From Dermacentor variabilis (lineage: Eukaryota; Arthropoda; Arachnida; Ixodida; Ixodidae), in the NCBI RefSeq assembly GCF_050947875.1, contig NC_134571.1, positions 230,154,024 through 230,218,023 of the forward strand: a stretch of 64,000 nt of DNA. The letters are read 5' to 3'. The notes beneath the pieces are model-generated. The model was given only the letters and a program-made list of their open reading frames with translations. It was not told the DNA's origin and searched no databases. Below are positions 12,895 to 24,533 of the stretch, piece after piece. The position numbers and the translations under genes were made by a program. Within the stretch, counting starts at the first letter, position 1; each line of letters begins with the position of its first letter.

Positions 12895-14282
12895 CTATGG
12901 ACTGTCAGTGGCTGTGGAATCTTCAACATCTAGCTCTTCTCTCTTTCGAGAGAAAATTTAATTGCATCTAGAGAAGCCCCAGCCCCAGGCTGGGAAAACT
13001 ATTCTCCATGTTAGACGGCAAGGGACTAAAGAAAGGAAGTGAGAAAAAAAGAAAAAAAGCACACTGACTTACACTTACATCCGTGCAAAATGCACTATCA
13101 CAAAAGTGATTTGCTCATTGCCTTTGTGGAGCACATTCAGATATACTTTTGGTTGCACCACAGATTGTGTATTGTGTGGCTACTGAATTCCTAAGGACAG
13201 CCCTCACTGTTACAAAGCCTCTGCAAATATAAATCAATGGTCCCTGTCCTAGTCAACACAACAGGCGGGTACATGTATGGCATGCTGGACAAATAATTCT
13301 AAATAAATCCCTCTTGAGCGCATGGCTGTTAACGAGACCTTTAGCATCTTGAAATGTAAGTTTAGCTCTGAACTGGTTAAATTGGTGATATAACCATGGT
13401 CAAGGTAGCATTTTCTTGAATCTACTGGGTGTAAAACACGCTCACGATTGTTAACAGTTGAATTGTTACAATTGCAATCATCAGAGAGACCTAATCTCGG
13501 CCTACATAGCTATATATACTTAAGGGCTCAGAGCACATATTCAACATTCCACCATTTTGCTTGAGTACCATCTCGTTTGCTTGAAAGTGGTGAGCTCTCG
13601 GGCTACATTTTCAAGAACCATTGTTACTCACTAGCCTCCACTTTTAAAGATGTTTGCTCCTGCTGCAACATCACCATCTCCCTTTCGGGGTGAGAGGAAG
13701 CTCTATTAGAACTGTTTATGACATCTGGGCCTTCTTTGTAACCCCTGGTATTTAGAGGCATACTTGATCAAGTACCTTTACAAATTCACTGTCCTTTGTT
13801 ATTAAATGTGACCACTGTAACTGCAAGAAGACCATTGAACACCTCCCCTGTCAGTCTTTGATGTCCAATATCAGCCCTTTTAGAGTGTACCCACCCAACT
13901 GGATAGTTGACCTTTCACAGAGGCTAGGATCCTGGGTGCTTGGCCATATTAATGAAGAAAGCTATGCATACATGCTCTTATGACTTTCTAAAATAAACGA
14001 ATCTGAAAAGATACTTATAGACACCATCTGTATTTTGTGCGAGTGGACTGTCTCGACTTGCCTCCTTTTTTTCTTTTAACCCCTCATACCCTCACCCCCA
14101 TGCAGGGTAGCCAACTGGATGTACTTCTGGTTAACCTATCCGGCCTTCCTTGTTCCTTTCTTTCTCTCTCAGATGTAAACCCCATGCAGGAAAACTAAAA
14201 ACCACAAAAAATCTAGTCAGCCATACCTGTTGAAACTAAGATGCGACATGCTTAAGTAATTTCGGACGTGTAAATGCACCTA
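12895..14282. other. Unassigned spacer
   Basis: No gene or clear element is recognised. Only short open stretches without motifs are present. Confidence 0.4.
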
Positions 14283-14425
14283 AAGTACAAGGACAAAAGA
14301 AAGGACAACACACACGTAGCACATGCACTACTGATTCTTGTCCTTTCTTTTAATTGTCCTTGTATCTTATAGACTTTTACAAGCCTGCAACACTGAACCA
14401 ACTCGCCCAACTACCTACATTGCTT
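14283..14425. repeat. Foldback repeat with caactcgccca end motif
   Basis: The word acaaggacaaaagaaaggac at about 14288 is followed by its imperfect inverted copy (gtcctttcttttaattgtccttgt, about 14340-14364). It ends in ccaactcgcccaac near 14397-14412. The reverse complement of this end motif (gagctggacgagtt) recurs at about 17146, next to another gtgcactgact-type block, and gttgggctagttggtg occurs at 47335. I infer a short interspersed foldback family. Confidence 0.5.
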
Positions 14426-17372
14426 AAACCAATTCAATTATTATTTTGGTTAATGTATACTCAGGAATTCGTGCGATGATTAGGCAGATGCTTCTCTTGC
14501 AGAACTTCATCCAACCAAACACCAGAGAAAAGAGTGATGCTGATACAGACACACAAGTTTTTTTGGCAGTGGAATGTGTCAGCTGGACAAACTACTGCAA
14601 GCGTTGCATAGAAACCTGCATTGAAGATGGTGAACAAGTTGAAGCGCATGATCTGTAAATTTTCTGCCAATTAATTTGCATTGTCAGACATCTGTGACAA
14701 AGGTGAAGAAAGGACTGCTGGCATCTGGACCAGGTTCTTGCTAAGTTCGTAGCAATTGCTATTACATTGGAGGACAAAATAAAGCAACCACTGTGACACC
14801 TGAAGCAGTATTCTTGCTTGTTGCTTAATCCAGCAAGGACAGAAAAAGAGTGGAGAATGCTGCCTTCCAAGGTTAATTACAAGCAATGCAAAAGCAACCT
14901 TGGAAATCGAATCAACTGCATCATTCTGGGCAGAAATGGGAGAAGTAAAAAGGATGACATGCAAGAGTACAGAAATATCTGTACATTGGCCCAGCACATA
15001 TTAACTTTATATTATTGCTGCAACTGAAGGAAGCTATGCTAAAAAAAAGAGCAGCAGCTGGTCTTGGAGTTCAGAAACTGCATGCCATAATCATAATAAA
15101 ATCAGCTTTTGCTATGACTGGCAGGAGCTATGTCAATATGTACAAGCATCAATGACCAGCAAATTAAAGTCCACCAAAAAGGAAGTGGACTAAACAAGAC
15201 ATTTGCTTGAGCTTTGGCAAAGTGTTATCACCTGGCATTTCTACTTTCATGGCCTCATCAATAAAATAAAGTCGCATAAGTAATACGATATTGCTTTTGC
15301 TGTTATGGACTTTTTATTGTGTATTTGCTTATGTTAGTATATGATTTTTTATGTAGTTTTATAGGTGCAACAAAGCACTAAATTTTTTGTTATAGTTTGT
15401 ATTGAAATATTTCAATAATGGGGATTGTTACTCTTACATGTTTTTGTGCCAACCCAGTAGCCCAAGTTGTATATTAGCTTGTGCTACTAGATGTGTGGAT
15501 GTGTTGTGGTTGTGATGCCATCGTGTTCGTTGCATTGTCGTCATTCCAGCTTTGCCATGCAACTCTCACGCTACCTGCGTTGGAACCAGATGGCTCACAT
15601 GAAAAGATCCAGGTGTCTCAGCGGCAGCACACACACCTGTTGTTGGTCGCCTCTGTTTGAGCTTCAACAGGAAGTTTCACACGAGTGTTCGTTTCGGAAC
15701 AACTGATAGCAACACGTCACCTTGGCATAGCCAACTACCTGTAAAATACTTTACATAACATCAATTCCCACATTGCGTGGGATTTACGCAAGTTTATCTC
15801 ATAGTTTTCATGTAGAGCCTTTTGGACCTTTATGTGGGGGATAATAAAATGGCTTTTCAAGTCTAGCTCCTCTGAAATATATATAGTTCGACACCTTGCA
15901 TGCTAAGCTGCGGCTTCTTAAGTCCCAAACTGGCATCAAGAAAGCCAGGACCGTAAAATGATACTGGGCTGGACAAATCAGTTTCCAAAGATTTATGTTG
16001 CGTTCTTGACCTCCTTTCCAGCGTTCCTGTGACATGTTTGTGTGAAAAGGCATTCTCAAAGCTAACATATGTAGAGACCAGGCTGAGAAGCTTTATGTCA
16101 AGAATGGCTTAGCTGGCTGAGCAATGAATTAGTTTTTTTTATGATGTTATGAAGATAAATAACTATAGCATGCAGACTTATGCTGTAGAAAGAAAGCAAG
16201 ACACGAATGAGTAATTGCAAAGTAATCTGCATATTGTTTCCCAGCTGTATTGTGTGTGCCACATTACCAGAGAATCCTGCTGACCTTTAATTAACCTTTC
16301 CAGCGCAACATGTCTTTATCAAGCCATACCTTTACATTGGGTTGATATATGTAGGGATGCCCTTTCACCTTCATGTCAGCTTAGCTCTGTCAACAGCAGA
16401 TGCTCTAAAGCTAAGCACTCTTGCTACCTACTTCGCATATTGCAACTAAAATGAAGGAAACACAGGTCTTAACAGTAAACTTTTAAACAGTGCATTTAAA
16501 TACTTGTGCAACCTTCTTTTTGGAAAGACCATGTGGCGCCTAGAGATGTAGCTTGACAAGTAAGAAACTGATGTGCTTTTATCTAAAAATAGAATTGATT
16601 GATGTTTTGTGGGACAAGGTGCCTGGTGTCTCAATGAGCACACTTTATGGCCGAGAATATTTTTGCCATTGCGTCAGCTTTGAAAACTTGTCAGAATCTT
16701 CAATCTTGGTGCATTAGAAAACACCTTGACACAAAATGAATGTAACCCTTAATGTCATTGAAAGAAAGGTGCTGAAAATAAGTCGGTGAGTACAGCAGAA
16801 TGAAATGCAGGGAACTTAGATGGGAAATAGGTAAGCAATTTACCAACCACGTTATGAATACAAGCAGCCGACACTTAATAAAATAATAAAGCCCTGGAGC
16901 AAGTCTCTGGCTTGCAGTGCAAGACCTATGCACACTTATGATGATATTGCAGTACTCATGGCAGGGACAGGACCATTCAACCTTGCGCACTGTAACACTC
17001 CATATATCTCTTTGAAATCTTCTTGTACCAACATGTACAAACTGCATGTTGCAAACAGTAAAATCATTGCTATTGTCCTACAGACAGTCTCCATGTTTAC
17101 TGGATTCTCATTTTAACAGCTGACTTTAAGCTTCCATACTGAGAGCTGGACGAGTTAGTGCGTTTTTGAAAGAGTAGAAACAGTGCACAAAGTATGAAGG
17201 ACAGTGAAAACGCAACAGGAGCACTGACTTGCAACTGAATTTTTTATTCAGGTATACATACAAGAACAATATGCACACACCATGCAATGTGAAAAAAAGC
17301 AAGCAAATGAAGTGCAAACTATTAATCATGATTGACATTGCTAGAAAACACAAGCATGAGTGACGTCGTGAG
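14426..17372. other. Unassigned spacer
   Basis: AT-rich DNA without a recognisable gene. The block at about 15490-15720 is more GC-rich and could be an old repeat, but nothing here identifies it. A diverged partner of the caactcgccca-type repeat lies at about 17145-17260. Confidence 0.35.
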
Positions 17373-17690
17373 TTAACTGCGACATGGTACTAAATCCATG
17401 CAAAAAGCAATATTAGAACTTACATGGGCATTATGCGATTCAATGAATTCAACAGTATGCTTATAAACTATGTATTCTAACATTTTACTTGAATAAGGTG
17501 CTAAGAAAATCCATCTATATATAGCTACAAATGCCTCAGTCACCAGATTGAAAAGCGGGAGGACTTTCGTTTGTTTCAAAGATGAAAGAACAATACCTGT
17601 TGTGGGAGAATGCTGAGAAATAACAGCGATACTGAGGAGTCCGTTGGGAATAATATAACGTACCAACATGCATTAGGAATTACGTCAGGA
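17373..17690 (-). pseudogene. Decayed LINE reverse transcriptase fragment
   Basis: The minus-strand translation over about 100 codons reads LSSLKQTKVLPLFN, then a degenerate NYRPISL block, then SSKMLEYIVYKHTVEFIESHN and a degenerate QHGFRKG-like block (NIAFCMDLVPCRS). The order is that of RT domain blocks in Jockey/CR1-group LINEs: AKVVPLFK, NYRPISL, SKxLExxIxxxL, QxGFRKG. Substitutions at most conserved positions, with no EN or catalytic YADD part present, mark it as a short dead relic. Confidence 0.6.
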
Positions 17691-19118
17691 TCTCCAAATT
17701 TATTAAATTTGTAGACATACTTCTATATCTTAAAAATATTATTAAGGCATACAAATTTAAAAAGGAAATGCCACTACGTTAGTATTTGCCATAGCAAATG
17801 ATTTCCTAGGGGTGCATGTACAATGGCCCCCAATTGAAAATTGTACCACTAAAGCTATACCACATGTGTTTGACCTCTGTTTATTGCTGCAAGTCCAGCT
17901 AAGACGCACAAGCCTGTTCCCTTAGTGAGTTAAACTCAGTGAGAGAAACTTGGCCTTCTTTGTAGAGCAAAGGCAGTTGGCAAAAATGAAGCACACAAAG
18001 GTAGATACGTTTTGGTATAGCCTGTACAGTGAAAGATCCACTCAAGATCCAGGTGTTGTACCATATCTTCAGAAAATAATGCATTTATCTAAACACGTGC
18101 ACAGGGTGTAAATGATCGCACTCCGATGCATGTGATACATAATGACAATCACCACGAAAGCCTATCGCATTACTATTACTTCCACAGGTAATTTTCATGG
18201 CTGCTACGGAATGGCTGTCTCACTGCACCACAATCTATAGCAACTAATACACTGGGCATTTCAAATGGTTCATGAAAGCGGGTTGGGCCCTGGCCAGTCT
18301 GAAGCAGCTGCACTCCACACATTGTTCAACGCCCAGCCTCGTGTGAGTCACTTGACACTCGTCACGGACACTTGCTGACATTGCCTTCAGGCGGGAACAG
18401 GCCTTTCTGTTAGATTCACGTTTCACGTCCAGGCTTTCGTTACTAGGCTTCTGCGTGCGTAAGGCGACGCGAAATGTTTGAATGCACTTTGCTCATCGAC
18501 AAAAGGCGCCCTTACTTTGCAAAGCGATTTGGAAATGTGTATGTACCCTACATCGACGTCAATGCCGACGCGCACCACTTCTGCGTTTTCGAGCTCGAGA
18601 GCAGTGTGTCGACGTGGTGTCCAAGGCCAAACAGGCATCCGGTTTTGCCAGAAGGCGTACACACAACTTAAACACTCGCTACATATGACCAGAGTCCTTC
18701 GATATGACACACCCTGCAATATGCATCATCCGTGTCGGCACCATATGCAGTCGGCGCTATGTTACCACGACTCTTCGAAACCGACAGTCCAAATGAGGCG
18801 ACATGTCGTGCTGTTTCGTGGATGCAGCACAGTTCGTTCGAAGCTTCTGTAGCTTCGTAATGGCAACGTTATTCGTACTCGCCGATATTACACAGTGAAC
18901 CAGTATTACAGTACACACCACACAGCCAAGCCACAAGGAATCACAACGGTCCTCCCACTGCGTGCACGCGTGTGTTGGCGCCGACAGTCATTTTCGATTT
19001 TAAAACGCAACATAAAATAAATGCTTTATTTATTTAGGCGTAGTGCATTTAACAACAAAACGATAACGTTAGCATTTCACGTATTTTTTATTAAGCTTTC
19101 TTTTTGTGACGTCATCAT
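17691..19118. other. Unassigned DNA with a CpG-richer block
   Basis: No gene is identified. The part from about 18270 to 19000 is visibly richer in CG dinucleotides than its surroundings. It has open stretches on both strands, the longest being about 65-124 codons around 18474-18852. None shows a domain I recognise. Confidence 0.35.
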
Positions 19119-19190
19119 GCGTGGCAGCAGCGGACTCCACTTGGGGTCGTCTGCTGCCATAGAGTAGTAACTCTATGTCTGCTGCCACGC
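19119..19190. repeat. Compound foldback with catagag core
   Basis: The word gcgtggcagcag at 19119-19130 is answered by the inverted word ctgctgccacgc at about 19179-19190. A second inverted copy ends at 19159. Between them is a nearly perfect palindrome, catagagtagtaactctatg. It is a small cruciform-capable sequence. The core agtaactctatg recurs at about 25438. Confidence 0.65.
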
Positions 19191-19234
19191 GCGTGCACCC
19201 AGCGCCGGCCAATAAATATGGGCGTCTTGCGCTG

Positions 19235-19500
19235 GAGGATGGATGGAAGGTAGGAGCGTCCCCTTTGAAACGGGGCGATGGCAGTTGCCACCATGCTCAG
19301 ATTTTTATTTTGCCTTTTATTTTTATCTGTGTTGTGTGTTATTGAATTTCTCGATTTTCTTTAAATACGTCTTCCTACCCTTTTAACCTTATGTCACCTC
19401 TCTGCTTTTGAGCCACCAATCCTCCAATCGCCTTTTGCTAATTTCCACCGCATATTTATTTACATGACTATCATCTCTGAACCCTAGGGCCTCAGGAAGG
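19235..19500 (-). repeat. 3' end of a retroelement with (ATCC)n tail
   Basis: On the minus strand this reads towards a 3' end containing ccccgtttcaaaggggacgc (an internal inverted repeat), followed by ccttccatccatcc. An (ATCC)n tail is a common 3' terminus of LINE- or SINE-derived repeats. A separate ATCC run lies at 25507-25524. The assignment to a retroelement is by form and general recollection of similar tick repeats. No coding part is preserved. Confidence 0.45.
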
Positions 19501-20960
19501 GTGACTGTGGCCGCATCGACATCGGGATTGATACCAGCTAAAATAAGAAGAGGTCTCTGGCAGGGCTGTCTATTGTCGCCTCTGCTCTTTATGATCTACG
19601 TGAGCCAAATCGAAAAGAGACTAGAACAGAGCACAATAGGAACTGACATAAGCTATATGCTGGAAGGGCAGAAGGTAGCTCAAGTACTAGCCGGACTGAT
19701 GTATGCAGATGATATTGTACTGCTTGCTGACACCCGAGTAGGGCTACAGGAACTAATGAGCATATGTGGAGAGGAGGGGGAAAAATTGGGACTACAATTC
19801 AGTAGAGAGAAGTCTGGGATAATAGTATACAATGAAGAAAGGGGGGAACCATTGGAAATACAAAGCACTAAGATTGATCATGTTGAAAAATACAAGTATT
19901 TGGGCATATGGCTAAACGAGGGCAAAAAGTACTTGGAAGAACAGGAAAAAATTATGATCGAAAAAGTGAAAAGGAACTGAGCTGTAATGAAACACAAGGC
20001 ACTTTGGAACTATAATAGGTACGAGGTGGTTAGGGGCGTATGGAAAGGGGTTATGGTACCTGGCCTCACATTCGGAAATTCAGTACTGTGCATGAAATCG
20101 GAAGTTCAGGCATGCATGGAAACGAGACAGAGAAGTGTAGGCAGGTTGGCCTTAGGAGCACACGGGAACACCCCTAATGAGGGAGTGAAGGGGGACATGG
20201 GATGGACGTCATTCGAAGGTAGAGAGGCAATAAGTAAACTAAAATTTGAACAGAGACTCCCAGCACTGGAGGAAAAAAGGTGGGCAGGAAAAGTGTACAA
20301 ATATCTGTACATGAAAAGTTTAAACACAAAGTGGACACTCAGAACGAGGAAGCTGAGGAATAGATACCTACAGCCGAGGGAGGGGGTCCAACGTGGTTCT
20401 AGTGTGGGAAAGGAGGTGAAGGAGACGGAAAGAAAAATGTGGGAAGAAAGAATGCTCGGAAAGCCAGCGCTATCAATGTATAGGTCACAAAAAACAGGAG
20501 ATTAAGAGAGAGCTCTTATTTGATAACTCGCGGGGTAGCTCACTTTTATTCGAAGCTAGGACGGGGGTTTTGAGAACGAAAACATACAGGGCTAAATTTG
20601 AAGACGTGAACCTTCGGTGCGCAGCTTGCGGAGCCGAAATGGAGACCACTGAGCATATAGTGCTGAGATGCACAGACCTTCGCCCTAACCTGGCAGAGGT
20701 TACAGTGGCAGATATGGAAGGGGCATTAGGTTTTCCCGGGGAACGAGGGCAAATAGACGAGAAAAAGAGTGGCAGCAACGAAGGGGAGGCTAGAGGATTG
20801 GTGGAGGAAGTCAAGGGATAGATAATACCATAAACCGGGGAGATAATGGTTCCTCTACTGTTTTAGATAGTTATTTTGGGGGGAGGAGGGGAGTGAAAAC
20901 TAGGTTAAGGAAAAGAGGATATAAAGAAAGGGAAAAAATAATAATAAAATAGGAGGGGGA
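19501..20960 (+). mobile_element. Truncated LINE, reverse transcriptase and C-terminal zinc-finger part
   Basis: Three consecutive open stretches make the second half of a LINE polyprotein. 19501-19980 starts in the RT block RRGLWQGCLLSPLLF and has the catalytic MYADDIVLLA box (codons near 19702). 19987-20505 continues with HKALWNYNRYEVVRGVWKG and VGRLALGAHGNTPNEGV. 20570-20821 ends with CAACGAEMETTEHIVLRC, a Cys2-His-Cys finger. In-frame stops at about 19978 and 20503 and a frame change before 20570 break it. The 5' part (endonuclease, early RT) is absent. An A-rich tail (aaataataataaaat) ends near 20950. A homologous truncated copy lies at 39133-40165 on the minus strand. I cannot place the clade with confidence. 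Confidence 0.78.
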
Positions 20961-21017
20961 GCACATAGAGTTAGTAGAACGACTCTAGAGGAAAAGCTGG
21001 GCGGGAAAAGTGGGAAC

Positions 21018-21075
21018 CTCTAGGGTACAGTGAGCTAGAAGTATAGAATATTTTCTAGTGCACTGTACTCTAGGG
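21018..21075. repeat. Palindrome absent from the other 3.5-kb copy
   Basis: The sequence runs ctctagggtacagtgagcta ... tagtgcactgtactctaggg, an imperfect palindrome with a short AT centre. The right-hand copy of the 3.5-kb repeat has a different, shorter foldback at the corresponding place (63845-63870). This segment was therefore gained or lost after the copies separated. Confidence 0.65.
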
Positions 21076-21839
21076 CGCCGCCCTGTTGCTACTGGTCAAT
21101 GTGGCCAGCGCAATTACTATTGAAAGAGCTGAAAGCAAGTACAGGTCACCTTATGCTTTCTCATCTAAAAACGCATACCTGATGGCTTTATGAAGGTGGT
21201 ACGTTAATATTAAGTTTACAGAAAGCGATCGCTAAATCCGCGACTTATGTAAATCACGATGTACGCATTCTTGCAATAAAGGATGACGCGAATTTCGGTT
21301 TCGAATCTGTTTTTTGGATGCGTAGTAGTTTCGTACAGTTTACGTTTGACATGCGATCGCGCGTCGACATCGGACGCTATGGCACACACACTCGTGCCTT
21401 GTGTGCCACCGAAGCCCCGAAGTGCTCTGGCATATACCTTCACATGTAAGTAAACAAATGTATCTCCTTGTTGAGAATATCACGCGAGTAGGCAGCTCTT
21501 GTGGTGCATCACAATCGTTTGAGAAGCGTCACAGTAGAGCATTTTTCTGCATGCGGAGCGGTGTTTTTATTTGCAGGTTTCCCTTCAGTAGGAAATTGCT
21601 GGACAGGCGGACCAGCGCACCGGAATTGTACTGGCGAAGCCGCAAGCAACTCAAAGAATCTGTTTAATTGTTGCACTTTGAACAATCATGCTTCTACAAA
21701 GGCCACAGCAGACAAACAGCCTGATGCCGAGTATTTCTGTGCGACGAAGTAATCAAGAGGCGAGTGCCTAATGCGGACGAAATCGAGTGCATCGAGACTT
21801 AGAACGGCAGAAAGCTCAGCTACTTGGTAAGGATTCATT

Positions 21840-21964
21840 ATGCAAAACAGAGGTGAGGCGTGCAGACAGGACACAAGAGTAGAGAAGTGGGCGGCGCTCG
21901 TGTTGTTTGCTTGTAAATACTCTACTCTTGTGTCCTGTCTGCACGCCTCACCTCCGTTTTGCAT
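21840..21964. repeat. 125-bp foldback with about 45-bp arms
   Basis: The left arm begins atgcaaaacagaggtgaggc. The right arm ends gcctcacctccgttttgcat, and both arms share the gtgcagacaggacacaagag block. The loop contains gtgggcggcgctcgtgttg. The same foldback lies at 62963-63087 in the other 3.5-kb copy, in the same relative orientation, so it was there before duplication. The arms are nearly identical, which could let it form a long hairpin. Confidence 0.85.
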
Positions 21965-23427
21965 AACGAGTGCATCAACCCACATATTAATAGCGCAGGC
22001 GTTTTATTAACTGTGCAATATTTTCAACACTTCCTTGCATGCCATTTCATGTGGAATATCTTTTCTGGTCACAAATTTGTGCAGCGAATCTATTTGCATG
22101 ATTGACTCCGGGCCTGCGGGAACGTTCACTTGCACTTGATGCCGAGTCTTTTACATGTATCCATAAACTGAAGATATGCACATCAGATCCCTGCGAGCAT
22201 TTTCAAAATTCAATTATTTTAGAATGCAATACTGACATAATCCCGAGTACCACTAAGCAGCTGGGACACATTTTTGTTGACCATACTCGCAGGTAAAATA
22301 AGTAGATCATGTGGACAGCTCCAGCTCATTCTCCTTAAATCAGTGTGTACAAGGGGTATGCAAAAATAATTTTTTTCTCGCGCACCGATTATTTTGCTGT
22401 ATAAGCAAGAGAACCCACCACGTTAGTGTAAGGTATCTTGCACATCACACTAATTTAATTTATCACACTAATTTAATTCACCAAGTGAGATGAGTTACTT
22501 TTATGGCTCATTCAGTCATATCACACTGCAAGCTGCATTCATCAATCTTCAATTGGATTTTGCAAATGTTTAATGAAACATGTTTCCCTTTTATGCAGAT
22601 ATGCAATGGCAAGCCCTTCCGTGTGTTCCAAAGGTAAAATTTAAGCTCTAAATTAAGGAAGACATTTTTAGTCAGAAACAAGCAAAAATGGTGAATGCAG
22701 AGTATCAGAAGCCCAAGGTACAGAAATTATGAGAAGTGTCGAATGATTTTAAGGAAAGAGTCATATTTGAATATGCAAGACTCTTTAGTGGAGGTCAAGT
22801 AAGTCAATATAGGTAGAATACTCTGCAAAATTATGCGAGTGAGGGGATGTCAAACAATGGGTCAGGAAATGCGTTGTTTTTCTGCAAAACAAAAGCTGAT
22901 TGCCATTACATAAGTCACTTTAGCATCGTGAGACTGCTGCTTGATAAATTCAGAAATAAAGCAAAAAACAAGATACGCAAAAATAAAAAACAATTTAATG
23001 ATGCTCTCTCCACACTGGGATAAATAAAAACAAACACATCACATCTAATGTGGACATATCAGATGCCTCGTGAAACACCAAAGGAAAAATTCAGTTTCGA
23101 GCTATGGCACTTGCCGCATAGATGTGGGGCGCCTTGCACTAATAGTGATAGCTACCACTGCATTTAGTAATTGAAAGCATTCGTGCAGACAAGGATGATT
23201 CTTCATATTTTTGGCTACCTCTTCAAATGCCTCCACCAAGTGCTACAATGCTGCACGCAGCCATACTAAGGATCTCGCAGCAACACCTGCAGGTAAAAAG
23301 CAGAAGCAGTCAAAGTGCTGGTGTGTACTGGACACTATGTTTGAAAACATTTAGGCAAGAAGAGTGCAAGAAGCAGACATAACTGCATTTATTTCCATAA
23401 TTCCCCATTTGAATGGCCTTTTCTTTT

Positions 23428-23905
23428 TGCTTAGACAATGCCTACGCCTAGCAACAGCATCTCCCTCATACAGAATCCGCAAGCCAAGAGGCCGTGGAGG
23501 CAAATGCAAATAAGAGGGAAGAAGCAATAACACTGGTATCAACATTCATCTAATTTCTTGCTTTTTCTTTCGTTTAGGCAGCCAGCACACCTCGAACAGC
23601 CACCTTGACTGCGGGTGTGTCACCCTAGTCGCCAAGGAAACATTTGAGGGAAAGCGACAGGCAACGTGAACAGCCACTTCTCCATGTAAACGATACTCTT
23701 TCTCTCGGATGACTCCTACGCCTCGCCAAGCCAGCACACTTGTGCACAAGGATGCCGCGGAGGCACGTGCAGGTCAGAGGCAAGAAGCAGTGGCACTGGT
23801 GTCGACATTCACCCAATTTCTTTTTCTTACACTGAGGCAGCCAGCACACCTCGAACAGCCACCTTGACTGCGGGTGTGTCAGTAGATTCCTGTTGTACAT
23901 ATGTT
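23428..23905 (+). repeat. Internal tandem duplication with exon-like units
   Basis: Two units of about 258-263 bases. The best-matching part, gcagccagcacacctcgaac and the following ccaccttgactgcgggtgtgtca, occurs at 23579-23623 and 23837-23881. Each copy is preceded by a pyrimidine-rich stretch and AG. The preceding parts also pair, for example gaagaagcaataacactggt with caagaagcagtggcactggt. The same arrangement is present in the right-hand 3.5-kb copy at about 61030-61500. Function unknown. Confidence 0.7.
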
Positions 23906-24533
23906 CATAATAAACTTCAGTAAACTTGAACTTGATAATAAACTTGAAGGCAAATGGGACATTGATGCATTGTATTTTTGAACATTTATTGTACACATAC
24001 AATATATGTTATACTTTGCAGTGCTACAGAGCGTATTTTGAAGCTTCCCCCTATATTTTGCACCTTTAATTACGTATGTGTTGTGTGGCCCTCAATGCAG
24101 TTCATGTTGTAGCAGCTGCTTTGTCTGTGTATCGCACATTGGCTTAAGCTCGTGATATCCACGTACTTCTCTCACATATACAAAATAATGTTCTATGTAG
24201 TTCTCAGTGTTACAAAAAAAAATGAAAGTAAACAATTCGATCGTGGAATTGTGTTTATTACAGTGATTCCTATGACAGTTACTGACAAGTTGACAATTTG
24301 AACTGGTCAATCGGTCCATAGCCTCCTCTATTTTTCAAAAATAAAGATAGCTATGATCCGTCATGGCAAGGAATTGTATGCATACATAAAAAAGGGGATA
24401 TGTGTGTGTGTTTGTAGTGGGGGGTATAGGATTAGGGCGGATACGAAAAAATGTACCAACACCGTCCTCTAGACCCATTCCGTTAAGGTACCGTAACAAA
24501 GCGTATTATCCATAAAGTTCATACAACCAACTC

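Larger units (their letters stand above)
20965..24533 (+). repeat. Left copy of a 3.5-kb repeat found inverted at 60379-63921
   Basis: From the end word atagagttagtagaac at 20965 to ataca-accaactc at 24533, this block matches the reverse complement of 60379-63921 along its whole length. Over 22311-22640 the two agree at nearly every base. Differences are small indels, plus one extra palindrome near the outer end of this copy (21018-21075). Inside are exon-like signals kept in both copies: donor acat|gtaagt at 21446, acceptor ttatttgcag ending 21576, a 35-base segment between acceptor and donor at 22599-22633, and tttgcttag at about 23436. No protein family is recognised. It could be a transposon, or one long terminal inverted repeat of a very large element. 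Confidence 0.85.

Noticed and set aside
18474..18852. CG-rich open stretches around 18.5 kb as a possible host exon
   Set aside because: Frames of similar length occur on both strands over the same bases, with no recognised domain, no clear splice donor and no upstream signals. I cannot choose among them.
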